A stretch of 64,000 bases of DNA from Lachnoclostridium edouardi (GTDB taxonomy: Bacteria; Bacillota; Clostridia; Lachnospirales; Lachnospiraceae): the NCBI RefSeq assembly GCF_900240245.1, contig NZ_OESQ01000001.1, positions 1,048,712 through 1,112,711 of the forward strand. Reading direction: 5' to 3'. This document shows, piece after piece, positions 51,999 to 60,322 of the stretch. The notes under the pieces are model-generated. The model was not told where the DNA came from and did no database searches. It was given only the letters and a program-made list of their open reading frames with translations. Positions within the stretch are counted from its first letter, which is position 1. Each line of letters opens with the position of its first letter. Position numbers and translations under genes: made by a program.

Positions 51999-53195
51999 CT
52001 ATTCTTTTCCCTCATTTACCCTGCCATCTTCATCAACTGTAATACCAAAAGAGATTGTTTCTATATAGTCATAAAACTCTTTTACAGCCGTTTCATCCTC
52101 CAGCTTCCTGGTATATCCGGCGGATGATGTTCCCGGTATTAAAGACAGCCGGGTCTGATCATCTTCTATTTTTACTTTTAACAGCATTGTTTTTGGAATA
52201 CTGCTGCCAAACACAAAATTTCCCAGACTGTATACAATAGGTTTTCCCTGATAATATTCTATGCCCTGCAGCACATGGGGATGGCTTCCTATTACTATAT
52301 CCGCCCCTGCGTCAATACACTGTCTGCCTAATGTTTTTTGGTATTCCTCCGGCATTTCTTCCCGCTCCTCTCCCCAGTGAATATACACAACAAGAATATG
52401 GCACTGGGGCTTTGTCTCCTCTATTAAAGCTGTCAGCTGAGCAGGATCATAAGACACCAGCATACCAGGGCTGTTTTTGCCTGCCGCCCACTCTGGCACG
52501 GGAATTTTTCTGGAAGCGCCTATAAAGCCAATTTTTATTCCAGTAATATCTGTAATCTCCGGCTTTTTCGCCTCCTCTAAATTTGCGCCGGCTCCTACGT
52601 GCTTAATCCCTGCCTGGTCTAACACCCTGCAGGTGTCTAACAAAGCGTCTGTTCCAAAGTCTAACGCGTGGTTATTAGCCAACGTTACCAGGTCAATATT
52701 CATTTCATTTAATATAGAAACCTTTTCTTCTGGCAGACGAAAGGTGTATTGTTTGTCTTCTGCAGCCTGCCCTCTGTTGCTGAAAGGAAACTCCTGATTT
52801 GCTATAAAGTAATCTGCCTGCTCTATTTCTTCTCTGTATCCGTGATCTAACACCCCGGAAATACCTCCGCCCTTATTATAGGCGTTTAAAACGTGGTCGG
52901 ACAGCAGCACATCTCCGGCAAACAAAAGCACTGCCTGGTTTGTATTTTCCAAGACAGCTTCAGTTGCAGCCTGGCTTTCCTCCAGACTTTCCGTCTGCGC
53001 CTGCTGCTCCTTAAATTGCCCTTCACCTTGCTCCCTGGTCTCCTTTACAGACTTTTCTGCCGGGGTTTCTGTATATGCTTTTACATATGCCTCACCTGTA
53101 TATTTATCCAGCCTTCCTCCGTAAAATCCTAAATTACTGCAGCCGCATAGAAAAATTGCTGCAGCCAGGAAAAAAACAATTCGTGTTCTGCTCAT
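51999..53195 (-). CDS. CapA-family lipoprotein (metallophosphatase-like)
   Basis: 398 residues. Lipobox FLCGC (near residue 19), charged Gln/Glu linker to about 85, then PGA_cap/CapA domain: LFAGDVLLSDHV, NQEFPFSN, LANNHALDFG, VYIHWGEE, IGSHPHVLQGIEYYQGKPIVYSLGNFVFG. The metal-binding Asp/His set is complete. Usual annotation is poly-gamma-glutamate synthesis, but no capB/capC lie nearby, so a wall or envelope hydrolase role is just as likely. Confidence 0.9.
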   Translation of the reverse strand: MSRTRIVFFLAAAIFLCGCSNLGFYGGRLDKYTGEAYVKAYTETPAEKSVKETREQGEGQFKEQQAQTESLEESQAATEAVLENTNQAVLLFAGDVLLSDHVLNAYNKGGGISGVLDHGYREEIEQADYFIANQEFPFSNRGQAAEDKQYTFRLPEEKVSILNEMNIDLVTLANNHALDFGTDALLDTCRVLDQAGIKHVGAGANLEEAKKPEITDITGIKIGFIGASRKIPVPEWAAGKNSPGMLVSYDPAQLTALIEETKPQCHILVVYIHWGEEREEMPEEYQKTLGRQCIDAGADIVIGSHPHVLQGIEYYQGKPIVYSLGNFVFGSSIPKTMLLKVKIEDDQTRLSLIPGTSSAGYTRKLEDETAVKEFYDYIETISFGITVDEDGRVNEGKE

Positions 53196-53214
53196 GTAAG
53201 CTCCTTTAAATATC

Positions 53215-54264
53215 TCAGGCCTTAACGGCCCATCTCATTTTGGTGGAACGGGCCCGGCTGTTTCTGGCGCACTCCTCAGCTGACGGACGAATTACTTCTG
53301 TACTAATACTGCTGTAAACTCCTTCTTTCAAATATTGTTTCATAGACTTTTTCACCAGTCTGTCTTCCCCGGAATGGAAGGTTAAAATAGCTGCCCGTCC
53401 TCCCTCTTTCAAGGCATAGGGCAGTTTTTCCATAAACTGATATAAAACTTCAAATTCATTATTAATATCAATTCGCAAAGCCTGAAATGTCCTCTGACAA
53501 GTTTTTTTCACTGTTTCCTTTCGTTCCGCCTCCGGAATAAAATGCAAGGCCTCTTCTATGGCCTGCTTTAGCTGAGTAGTCGTCTGAATCTCCTGCCCTT
53601 TTCTGATTTTATCTGCAATTACCTTTGATATTTCCTGAGCATAAGGTTCATCTGAGTTTTCCTCCAGCATCCCCTGCAGTTCCTCCTGGCTGATTGTCCT
53701 TAAACGCTCTGCCGCAGAAATCCCCTGCTCCGGGTTCAGCCGCAGATCCAGGGGGCCTTCAAATTTATAAGAAAAGCCTCTGTCCGGGTTGTCAATCTGC
53801 ATAGAAGATACTCCCAAATCAGCTAATATAAAATCAAAGGGGCCCGCCTCTTTCGCCACCTGATCAATATAGGCAAAATTCAGAAGCTTTACAGTAACCA
53901 TATCCGGCCCAAATCCTGCTTTTTCCAAACGCTGTCTGGTTTTTTCCGACTCAATAGGATCTACGTCCAGCCCGTATATGTGGCCTTTTCCCTGCAGGCA
54001 TTTTAACATCTCCAAAGTGTGGCCACCATATCCTAAAGTAGCGTCCAGCCCTTTTTGTCCCGGCTGTATTTGAAGAAAATCCAGTATCTCCTTTACACAA
54101 ATGGAAATATGCATTCCTGCCGGCGTGCTTCCTTTTTTTATTACCTTTTCTACAGTGTCCCTATATTTTTCCGGCTGCAGCTCTTTATATTTCTCCTTGT
54201 AGCTTCTGGGATGAGTGCCTTTATACCTTACCCTTCTTTTGTGCTTTGGCTCCTGATTTTCCAT
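53215..54264 (-). CDS. rsmH: RsmH-family 16S rRNA cytosine-N4 methyltransferase (paralogue)
   Basis: 349 residues from ATG 54264 (GGAGG at 5 nt). A basic N-terminal extension of about 55 residues (KHKRRVRYKGTHPRSYKEKY) precedes the methyltransferase: GLDATLGYGGHTLEML (SAM site), LDVDPIESE, ADLGVSSMQIDNPDRGFSY, FQALRIDINNE, ILTFHSGEDRLVK. The usual opening HxPVLLxE is replaced by HISICVKEIL. No mraZ or division genes adjoin, unlike the classical mraW locus, so this may be a second copy with a changed target. Confidence 0.85.
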   Translation of the reverse strand: MENQEPKHKRRVRYKGTHPRSYKEKYKELQPEKYRDTVEKVIKKGSTPAGMHISICVKEILDFLQIQPGQKGLDATLGYGGHTLEMLKCLQGKGHIYGLDVDPIESEKTRQRLEKAGFGPDMVTVKLLNFAYIDQVAKEAGPFDFILADLGVSSMQIDNPDRGFSYKFEGPLDLRLNPEQGISAAERLRTISQEELQGMLEENSDEPYAQEISKVIADKIRKGQEIQTTTQLKQAIEEALHFIPEAERKETVKKTCQRTFQALRIDINNEFEVLYQFMEKLPYALKEGGRAAILTFHSGEDRLVKKSMKQYLKEGVYSSISTEVIRPSAEECARNSRARSTKMRWAVKA

Positions 54265-54277
54265 TTTCCCCTCCATT

Positions 54278-54568
54278 TTATAGTGATCTTTCCAGGCTTA
54301 CAAAAAATGCGCTGTAAAAATCATCCTCTCCTTCTAAAACCGGTGAATTTTCACCGCCGCCGTTGGTGCTTCTTTTCATTGCAGCATAAAATTCCTCCCC
54401 TGCCCCAATTAACTCCATTTCATATATAGGGTATCCTAGTTCTCTGCATTTTCCACAAAACGCAGAAAGGGGATTCTCCTGTTTTTTTGTTTCTAAAAAC
54501 TGTTTTTTCAATTCCATATCCTGCTCTGCCTTTCTCAGCAGCTCATCTAACATTTCCGGTATTGTCAT
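54278..54568 (-). CDS. Small protein upstream of the rsmH paralogue; Nif11-like pattern
   Basis: 96 residues, start after AAAGGAAAGG. The first half (MLDELLRKAEQDMELKKQFL ... CRELGYPIYEMEL) follows the Nif11 domain pattern of short helices with a late GY/GF-x-EL; the second half has GGGENSPVLEGEDDFY. Ends one base before the rsmH region, so likely co-transcribed. Nif11 similarity is a pattern judgement and weak. Function unknown. Confidence 0.6.
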   Translation of the reverse strand: MTIPEMLDELLRKAEQDMELKKQFLETKKQENPLSAFCGKCRELGYPIYEMELIGAGEEFYAAMKRSTNGGGENSPVLEGEDDFYSAFFVSLERSL

Positions 54569-54629
54569 ATAGGCCTTTCCTTTCTCACTAATTTTTTTCC
54601 AGGATTTTTTCTCTTCTTACTAAATCATA

Positions 54630-54658
54630 GTATTATTCACACCGCATACTTTTGTCAA
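54630..54658 (-). promoter_or_regulatory. Promoter of the Nif11-like/rsmH operon
   Basis: Minus-strand TTGACA (54653-54658), 17 bp, TAATAC (54630-54635), about 60 bp before the ATG at 54568. The remaining intergenic sequence to 54817 shows a GTTAATAA direct repeat (about 54711-54728) and nothing else I can name. Confidence 0.65.
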
Positions 54659-54817
54659 TATACTTTTACATATGAATATGGCATGTATAGACAAATTAGC
54701 CCTCCCGTTAATAAAGTGTTAATAAGTTGTATCAATATCGTTAAGAACCGTTAAAACCTCTTCCACTATTTCAAAAAAACAAGTAATATGATGTGTGGAA
54801 AAAGGAGGGATGGAAAA

Positions 54818-54961
54818 ATGAATTTAGCAATAATTTTAATTATGATTGTATATGCAGTGTTAGGCGGTCTTTCAACTCTTGTATTATTTTTTGGTATACC
54901 TGCAATTATTATTTGGAAATTCTACCGCAAGGCTAAGTTCAACATTGCTCTTGTTAATTAA
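54818..54961 (+). CDS. 47-residue predicted membrane protein
   Basis: ATG at 54818 with AAGGAGG about 9 nt upstream. Begins MNLAIILIMIVYAVLGG, continues with two hydrophobic segments and ends in a basic WKFYRKAKF tail, giving about two membrane helices. Own terminator follows. No recognisable family. Isolated single gene on the plus strand. Confidence 0.6.
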   Translation: MNLAIILIMIVYAVLGGLSTLVLFFGIPAIIIWKFYRKAKFNIALVN

Positions 54962-55006
54962 TTATTAGAATCAGTGTTTAGGCTGACAGCCTGGATAAAT
55001 CAGTAA

Positions 55007-55065
55007 AGGGGCTGCTGCAATATATGCTGGCTTTTTCATACCGCCGGCTATTTGCAGCAGCCCCT
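55007..55065. terminator. Convergent terminator, small membrane gene / rlmH
   Basis: Perfect 14-bp stem AGGGGCTGCTGCAA / TTGCAGCAGCCCCT with a 31-nt loop; CCTTTT follows. It lies just 4 bp from the rlmH stop. Confidence 0.85.
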
Positions 55066-55069
55066 CCTT

Positions 55070-55549
55070 TTATTTGTGATAAGGACAGCCGTGAATAATT
55101 CTATAGCTTCTATAAATCTGTTCCAGTAAAATCACTCTCATCAGCTGATGAGGAAATGTCATTTTAGAAAAGCTAAGCTTATAATCCGCCCTTTTTAATA
55201 CCTTTTGAGATAAGCCTAAAGACCCTCCAATTACAAACACAATCTGGCTTACTCCTGACACTCCCAGTTTATCTATTTTCTCGGAAAGCTCTACAGAATC
55301 CAGCATCTCTCCCTCAATAGCTAAGGCGGCTACATATGCGCCCTCCTTAATCTGGGCCAGAATCCGCTCCCCTTCCTTCTCTTTGATCTGCTCTTCCAAG
55401 GCCGCTGAAGCCCCCTCGGGAGTTTTCTCGTCCGCCACCTGAATAATCTCCAGCTTGCAGTATCTGCTTAGCCGCTTTTCATATTCAGATATCGCCTGCT
55501 GTAAATACTTTTCCTTTATTTTTCCTACTGTAACAAGTGTAATTTTCAT
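55070..55549 (-). CDS. rlmH: 23S rRNA pseudouridine-1915 N3-methyltransferase
   Basis: 159 residues, the exact RlmH length. SPOUT knot elements [41 protein letters not shown] and the invariant C-terminus HGCPYHK. Methylates helix 69 of 23S rRNA. Overlaps the GNAT gene by four bases. Confidence 0.97.
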   Translation of the reverse strand: MKITLVTVGKIKEKYLQQAISEYEKRLSRYCKLEIIQVADEKTPEGASAALEEQIKEKEGERILAQIKEGAYVAALAIEGEMLDSVELSEKIDKLGVSGVSQIVFVIGGSLGLSQKVLKRADYKLSFSKMTFPHQLMRVILLEQIYRSYRIIHGCPYHK

Positions 55550-56040
55550 CTGTCAAACTCCAGAATCATATCATACCACACAGCTCCCCCGTGGACAGAT
55601 GCTGATACTCCCAGATTCTTATATCCAAATTTACTGTAATAGGAAAGCAACTTGTCCTTACAGGTGAGAATCAGGCCCTTTCTGCCGGCCTTCTCTGATT
55701 CTCTGATCATATGTCTCATCAAAGCCGCGGCCACTCCCTGCCTCTGAAATTCCGGGATCACGTCCAGTCCAAAAATACTTTGATATGCTCCCTTTGGCTG
55801 GTGAAATGATGTTTGGTGAAACATTTCATCGCAGATTGTTTTTCTGTCGCTGACAGCCCCGTTAATAAAACCTATGATTATTCCGTCTTTCTCAGCCACA
55901 AAAAAGCTGTCTGGAAAGGTCTGTATTCTCTGTTTTATTACCTCTCTCTCCGCCGCCTCCGCAGCCGGAAAACATATATTTTCCACCTTAGCCACTGCCT
56001 CTAAATCCTCAGGCCTTACTGTTCTGATTATGTACTCCAA
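55546..56040 (-). CDS. GNAT family N-acetyltransferase
   Basis: 164 residues: beta4-alpha3 acetyl-CoA motif [20 protein letters not shown] (Q/RxxGxG/A form) and C-terminal [14 protein letters not shown]. Resembles AANAT-like GNATs. Coupled to rlmH by ATGA; substrate unknown. Confidence 0.9.
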   Translation of the reverse strand: MEYIIRTVRPEDLEAVAKVENICFPAAEAAEREVIKQRIQTFPDSFFVAEKDGIIIGFINGAVSDRKTICDEMFHQTSFHQPKGAYQSIFGLDVIPEFQRQGVAAALMRHMIRESEKAGRKGLILTCKDKLLSYYSKFGYKNLGVSASVHGGAVWYDMILEFDR

Positions 56041-56089
56041 TTATTTTCTCTCCCTCTAACCGCTAAAATCTTCTAGCCGCTAAAATCCT

Positions 56090-56788
56090 CTAGCCTCTGA
56101 AATAGTATCCTACGCCCCATTTTGTGTGAACATATTTAGGGTCGCTGGGGCTTGGCTCAATTTTCTCTCTTAAACGCCTTACATGGACGTCCACAGTCCG
56201 CACGTCTCCTGAATCCATGGCTTTATTTCCCCACACAAAAGTTAAAAGAGCTTCCCTGCTGTACACCTTATTCGGATTGCACACAAGCAGCTCCAGCAAA
56301 TCAAACTCCTTGGCTGTCAGCTTGATTTCTCTATCGCTGATAAATACTCTTCTGCCCTCTAAATCCAGCTTTAAGTCTCCTGCCGTCACTACCTTTTCCT
56401 TTTGTTTTCCGCCTCCTGCAGACCTTCTGGAATTGCGCCTTAAAATAGCCTTGATTCTGGCCTTCACCTCCAGAATATTAAAGGGCTTGGTAATATAATC
56501 ATCTGCCCCGTACTCTAATCCCAGAATCTTGTCCATGTCATTGCCCTTAGCCGTCAGCATAATAATAGGCATCTCTGAAAATTCCCTGATTGCCTGGCAC
56601 ACCTCATAGCCGTCATATTTTGGCAGCATAACGTCCAGCAGCACAATATCGTACTCCTTCTGCTTTGCCATATTAATCGCCTCTTCCCCGTCATAGGCGC
56701 AGTCTACTTCCATTCCGTCCTGTTCCAGACTAAAACGAATCCCTTTTACAATTAATTTCTCATCATCTACCACTAATGCTCTTGCCAT
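56090..56788 (-). CDS. OmpR/PhoB-family response regulator, orphan
   Basis: 232 residues. Receiver with acidic D8-D9, phosphoacceptor D52 (LLDVMLP), T79 and K101 (TKPF); then a winged-helix output domain about 130-232 (LTAKEFDLLELLVCNPNKVYSREALL; DVHVRRLREKIEPSPSDPKYV). Closest in form to WalR/PhoP/RegX3. No histidine kinase gene adjoins. Follows comEA on the same strand by 15 bp. Confidence 0.92.
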   Translation of the reverse strand: MARALVVDDEKLIVKGIRFSLEQDGMEVDCAYDGEEAINMAKQKEYDIVLLDVMLPKYDGYEVCQAIREFSEMPIIMLTAKGNDMDKILGLEYGADDYITKPFNILEVKARIKAILRRNSRRSAGGGKQKEKVVTAGDLKLDLEGRRVFISDREIKLTAKEFDLLELLVCNPNKVYSREALLTFVWGNKAMDSGDVRTVDVHVRRLREKIEPSPSDPKYVHTKWGVGYYFRG

Positions 56789-56803
56789 CTATTTCACTTC
56801 TCC

Positions 56804-57481
56804 TTATACGCCTATTTTGTCTTTAATTTTCTCAAATACAGCATCCTTAATCCCAGGAATATTTTTAATTTCTTCTATACTGCGAAACTTTCCTTTTTCC
56901 TCCCTGTATCTGATAATATCCTCCGCCCTGGATTCCCCGATTCCTGCCAGGGTCATCAGCTGCTCCCTGGTAGCTGTATTTAAATTAACTACAGATACAG
57001 TCAAATCCCCCTGCGCCTTATTCGCCTGCTCCTGTACTGAGGAAGAATAAAGCTCCAAATCTCTTACTTCCTCCAGAGACGGAACTATGATTTTCATTCC
57101 GTCTGCAGTAGGCTCAGCCAGGTTTAAATATTCCTCCGCTGCCTCCGGCGTAAATCCTCCCGCCTTCTCTACTGCCTGGAATACCCGGCTGCCCTCTTCC
57201 ACCTCGTAAACTCCTGGAAAAACCACTTCTCCACAAATATGTACATAGTGGCAGTTCTGTTTCTCTTCTTCTGTGTTTAAGGCCTCTGTCTCCCTCTGCT
57301 GCAGATTTTCATCTGTTTCTCCAGACTTCTGAGCAGACTCCTCAGCCAGTTTTTCACCTTGAAGCTCCAGAACACTACCACTGTCTTGCCTAATTTCTTC
57401 ATTGCCGCCGCAGCTGTAACAGGCGCCTGCAGCCAACATGCACACTACAGCCAACAGCATTTTCCATTGTTGTTTTTTCAT
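56804..57481 (-). CDS. comEA: ComEA-like DNA-binding lipoprotein
   Basis: 225 residues. Lipobox LAAGAC (near residue 21), acidic linker, SLBB domain about 75-140 (HICGEVVFPGVYEVEEGS), then a helix-hairpin-helix pair about 165-225 (VNLNTATREQLMTLAGIGESRAEDII; IEEIKNIPGIKDAVFEKI). Typical DNA-uptake receptor architecture, though lipid-anchored rather than by a membrane helix. comEC is not in the window. Confidence 0.9.
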   Translation of the reverse strand: MKKQQWKMLLAVVCMLAAGACYSCGGNEEIRQDSGSVLELQGEKLAEESAQKSGETDENLQQRETEALNTEEEKQNCHYVHICGEVVFPGVYEVEEGSRVFQAVEKAGGFTPEAAEEYLNLAEPTADGMKIIVPSLEEVRDLELYSSSVQEQANKAQGDLTVSVVNLNTATREQLMTLAGIGESRAEDIIRYREEKGKFRSIEEIKNIPGIKDAVFEKIKDKIGV

Positions 57482-57557
57482 AATATTTCTCCTTTTACAA
57501 AGGGGAAATACCGCATTCAGTCTGCTGTTACTATTTTACATAAAACATCATAATAAA

Positions 57558-57986
57558 TCAATATCGAAAAATAATAATTCCTGCAATGGCTACTGCTGCT
57601 CCTATTGCCTTCTTCCACTCAAAAGCCGCTTTTTCCACGCCAAATAAGCCAAACAGCTCGATTCCATAAGCTACAATAATCTGAGCCACCACAATTAAAA
57701 GAGCCGCTCTGGCCGGTCCCAGGCTTCCCATACTTTTAATTACAGTAAATGTAATAAACGCCCCTAACACGCCTCCGATCAGCATATATTTAGGGGTTAC
57801 TGACATCAGCCCCGTTACGCTGGGCCTTCCTGTAAACATCCAGATTACGGCGCAGGTAATAAATGCAGTCAGCTGCACCCAGCCGGCGGACACCCACTCG
57901 CTAGTCTGTTTTGTCACCTCAGTGTTAAATACTCCCTGCAGACTCATTAAAGCTCCTGACAATAGCGCCACTATAATTCCCCACAT
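57558..57986 (-). CDS. DMT superfamily YdcZ/DUF606-type membrane protein
   Basis: 142 residues from ATG 57986 (GGAGG at 8-9 nt). Four to five helices: MWGIIVALLSGALMSLQGVFNT, WVQLTAFITCAVIWMFTGRP, LGAFITFTVIKSMGSLGPARAALLIVVAQIIVAYGIELFGLF. Half-size DMT transporter, which usually dimerises. Substrate unknown. Confidence 0.88.
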   Translation of the reverse strand: MWGIIVALLSGALMSLQGVFNTEVTKQTSEWVSAGWVQLTAFITCAVIWMFTGRPSVTGLMSVTPKYMLIGGVLGAFITFTVIKSMGSLGPARAALLIVVAQIIVAYGIELFGLFGVEKAAFEWKKAIGAAVAIAGIIIFRY

Positions 57987-58100
57987 TTTCATTCCCTCCA
58001 TTTTCATTTATAAATTGCAGATTCCTCTGATTTTGGATCTGAAACTTATTCATATTTTTCGCATTTACACCAAAAATATTCTTCCCATGGAAAAATGCAG

Positions 58101-58144
58101 AAAAAAACGGCCAGGCTCATTTTTTTAATCTCCCGACCGTTTTG
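58101..58144 (-). terminator. Terminator of the GntR-ABC operon
   Basis: Minus-strand ACGGTCGGG pairs with CCTGGCCGT (G-U tolerated), followed by T6, 7 bp past the permease stop. Confidence 0.8.
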
Positions 58145-58150
58145 CTTCTA

Positions 58151-58966
58151 TTACTCCAGGTTCAGCTTTTTATTAAGAATGTAATCTGTGATCACTGCAA
58201 ATGCCGCCAGCTTTATAAGTTCCACTGCCAGAGGAATTAAAGCGAGCAGATGAAGAGGCAAATAAGAAACTGTTATTTGATCTATTAATTTATTCAGCAA
58301 ACTAATATTTCCCATCATCAATGCGCTGATAAAGTTAGATATTGCGCTGATCACCACATACCATACTACAGATAAAGCAATCTTATGAGTGCCTGACATG
58401 TGGCCTAAAGCCATAGACGTATACAGATGATAAATTCCTCCAAATGTGGCTGCTATACAAAGCGCTCCTATCTCCACTGCAAATATTGACATGTGAGCAA
58501 AAGCGCCTTTGTCGTAGGCTAAAGCCTGGCTGACCAGCTGTCCAATAGCTCCCGGCAGCTGTCCTAATGTAACAAAAAAGTCTTGACCTATTAAAAGTCC
58601 AACAGACAGCACTGCAGCTATTGTGGCGCACACTGCCATAAAGAATGCTGCCAATGCTTTTGACAGCACCAGCTGCCATGCCTTCACCGGAAGGGTGAAC
58701 ATCAAATAACCCTCCTGCCTTAAAAGGCCCTTATAAAACCGTTGCATCACCATCACTGCCGTAAATACCCACATGGCAATCATTCCTCCAATATACAGCA
58801 GCATCATAATCACTTTTGCATATCCGGCTAAAGGCAGTCTTTCTAAAATAGGATTTCCGCTGAGAAAAATTCCGTTTAAAAGGGAAATCACTAATACTGC
58901 CCCATAAACAGGAAACATAGTTCTCATCAAAGCCGTCCATTCATATTTTAAAAGCTTTCTAAACAT
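58151..58966 (-). CDS. ABC transporter membrane subunit
   Basis: 271 residues, six predicted helices with a cytosolic loop (VMQRFYKGLLRQEGYLMFTLPV) common in clostridial ABC-2-like permeases. Overlaps the ATPase by eight bases. Substrate unknown; YtrA-linked transporters often respond to cell-wall antibiotics. Confidence 0.85.
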   Translation of the reverse strand: MFRKLLKYEWTALMRTMFPVYGAVLVISLLNGIFLSGNPILERLPLAGYAKVIMMLLYIGGMIAMWVFTAVMVMQRFYKGLLRQEGYLMFTLPVKAWQLVLSKALAAFFMAVCATIAAVLSVGLLIGQDFFVTLGQLPGAIGQLVSQALAYDKGAFAHMSIFAVEIGALCIAATFGGIYHLYTSMALGHMSGTHKIALSVVWYVVISAISNFISALMMGNISLLNKLIDQITVSYLPLHLLALIPLAVELIKLAAFAVITDYILNKKLNLE

Positions 58967-59759
58967 TTTTTTCGCCCCCTTCTTTCTCGTCCTTCACCCA
59001 ATCCTCCTCATAAGCCCTTTCGGACAATTCTCTGTATCCTTCTCTGTACGCCGGCATAGGAACTGCAAAAATTTCTCTGAATAAACGGTCCACAGACTTT
59101 CCTTCTTTATTGCGAATATTATCTATAGTATCATGTCTTACGATCTGGCCGTCCTTTAAAAATACGGCTTCATCCAGAACCTTTTCCACATCAGAAATTA
59201 AGTGCGTGGAAATTATTACAGAAGCGTCCTCTGAATAGTTAGTCAAAATAGTATTTAAAATAAACTCTCTGGCTGCAGGGTCCACTCCTCCAATAGGTTC
59301 GTCCAGCAAATACAGTTTTGCCTTTCTGCTCATTACAAGAGCCAGCTGAACCTTCTCTTTTGTACCCTTAGACAAGGTTTTCATTTTTTCTTTTGCGGAA
59401 ATATTCAGGCTGCCTAACATTTCCCGCACTGCGTCCTCTCTGAAATCCCTGTAAAAATCAGAAAACATGCGGATCATATCCTCCACCCTCATCCAATCTG
59501 CAAAATACATCCTGTCAGGCAGATAGGACACTACTGATTTTGTGTATATCCCCGGCTCCCTGCCATCTATAGTAAGACTTCCTCCGTCTGGCTTTAACAG
59601 GCCGTTGGCCAGCTTAATTAACGTTGTCTTGCCAGAACCATTAGGGCCTAAAAGGCCTATAATTTTTCCCTTTTCCAGACTTAAATTTACATTGTGCAAA
59701 ACCGTATGTCTTCCGAATCTTTTCTCCAGTCCGCTGCAGACAAATAATTCCTGACTCAT
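58959..59759 (-). CDS. ABC transporter ATP-binding protein
   Basis: 266 residues. Walker A GPNGSGKTTLI, signature LSKGTKEKVQLALVMSRK (divergent: LSKGT for LSGGQ), Walker B LYLLDEPIGGVDPAARE, switch His in STHLISD. LSKGT is common in YtrB/CcmA-like exporters. ATGA overlap with the GntR gene. Confidence 0.92.
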   Translation of the reverse strand: MSQELFVCSGLEKRFGRHTVLHNVNLSLEKGKIIGLLGPNGSGKTTLIKLANGLLKPDGGSLTIDGREPGIYTKSVVSYLPDRMYFADWMRVEDMIRMFSDFYRDFREDAVREMLGSLNISAKEKMKTLSKGTKEKVQLALVMSRKAKLYLLDEPIGGVDPAAREFILNTILTNYSEDASVIISTHLISDVEKVLDEAVFLKDGQIVRHDTIDNIRNKEGKSVDRLFREIFAVPMPAYREGYRELSERAYEEDWVKDEKEGGEKNV

Positions 59760-60127
59760 CTTCCAACCTCCTTTAAAGCGCTTTCTAGCACTGTCTGAAT
59801 CTCCTTAGCTGTAAATCCCATTCCTCTCATTTTTTCCAAAAACTGATTCACCTGCTCTCTGGCAAGCTCCTCCCTTTTTCTTTCAATAATGTCCATATCC
59901 TGCGTCACACACCTTCCTGATGTCCTGTTGGTTATTACCAGCCCCTGACTTTCTAAATCAGCCATAGCCCTCTGCATAGTATTAGGATTTACCCCGGCGT
60001 CAGCTGCAAATTCTCTCACTGACGGAAGGCGTTCGCCCACTCCATAAACACCTGCCGCAATCCTGGCAGCTATCTGCTCAGACAGCTGTATCCATATAGG
60101 TCTGTCATCTAATATCTTCCATTCCAT
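59756..60127 (-). CDS. GntR-family regulator, YtrA subfamily
   Basis: 123 residues: winged HTH (PIWIQLSEQIAARIAAGVYGVGERLPSVREFAADAGVNPNTMQRAMADLESQGLV region) and the short YtrA-type C-terminal helices. First gene of the operon, preceded by a 16-bp perfect palindrome that should be its binding site. YtrA regulators repress linked ABC exporters and respond to envelope stress in Bacillus. Confidence 0.93.
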   Translation of the reverse strand: MEWKILDDRPIWIQLSEQIAARIAAGVYGVGERLPSVREFAADAGVNPNTMQRAMADLESQGLVITNRTSGRCVTQDMDIIERKREELAREQVNQFLEKMRGMGFTAKEIQTVLESALKEVGR

Positions 60128-60153
60128 GTTTTCACCTCTTCACTATTGTATGA

Positions 60154-60191
60154 CAGTATTATTGTATTAAGTATCTAATACAATAATACTG
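60154..60191 (-). promoter_or_regulatory. Operator of the GntR-ABC operon (16-bp perfect inverted repeat)
   Basis: CAGTATTATTGTATTA-6-TAATACAATAATACTG, 27 bp upstream of the GntR ATG. Both arms contain TATTATTGTATTA, and the repeat covers the likely core promoter (TAATACT-type -10). Very long and symmetric for a GntR site, suggesting tight dimer or tetramer binding. Confidence 0.8.
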
Positions 60192-60232
60192 CGAAAATAA
60201 AGAAATGTCAAGAGTTTATTAGTAAATAAAAA

Positions 60233-60280
60233 ACGACCTAATGTTATCATTTCACTATTGTAATTGATAACATAGGTCGT
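60233..60280 (-). terminator. Hairpin between GntR operon and folD
   Basis: ACGACCTA-a-TGTTATCA / TGATAACA-TAGGTCGT with one bulged base; followed on the minus strand by T6ATTT, about 43 bp past the folD stop. Terminator of the folD operon. Confidence 0.85.
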
Positions 60281-60322
60281 ACTATGAACATATTCTAATA
60301 TATTTTAGGATTTCCCCTTCCA

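Noticed and set aside
51999..53195. Poly-gamma-glutamate capsule locus
   Set aside because: Only a CapA-type protein is present; no capB, capC or capE neighbours.
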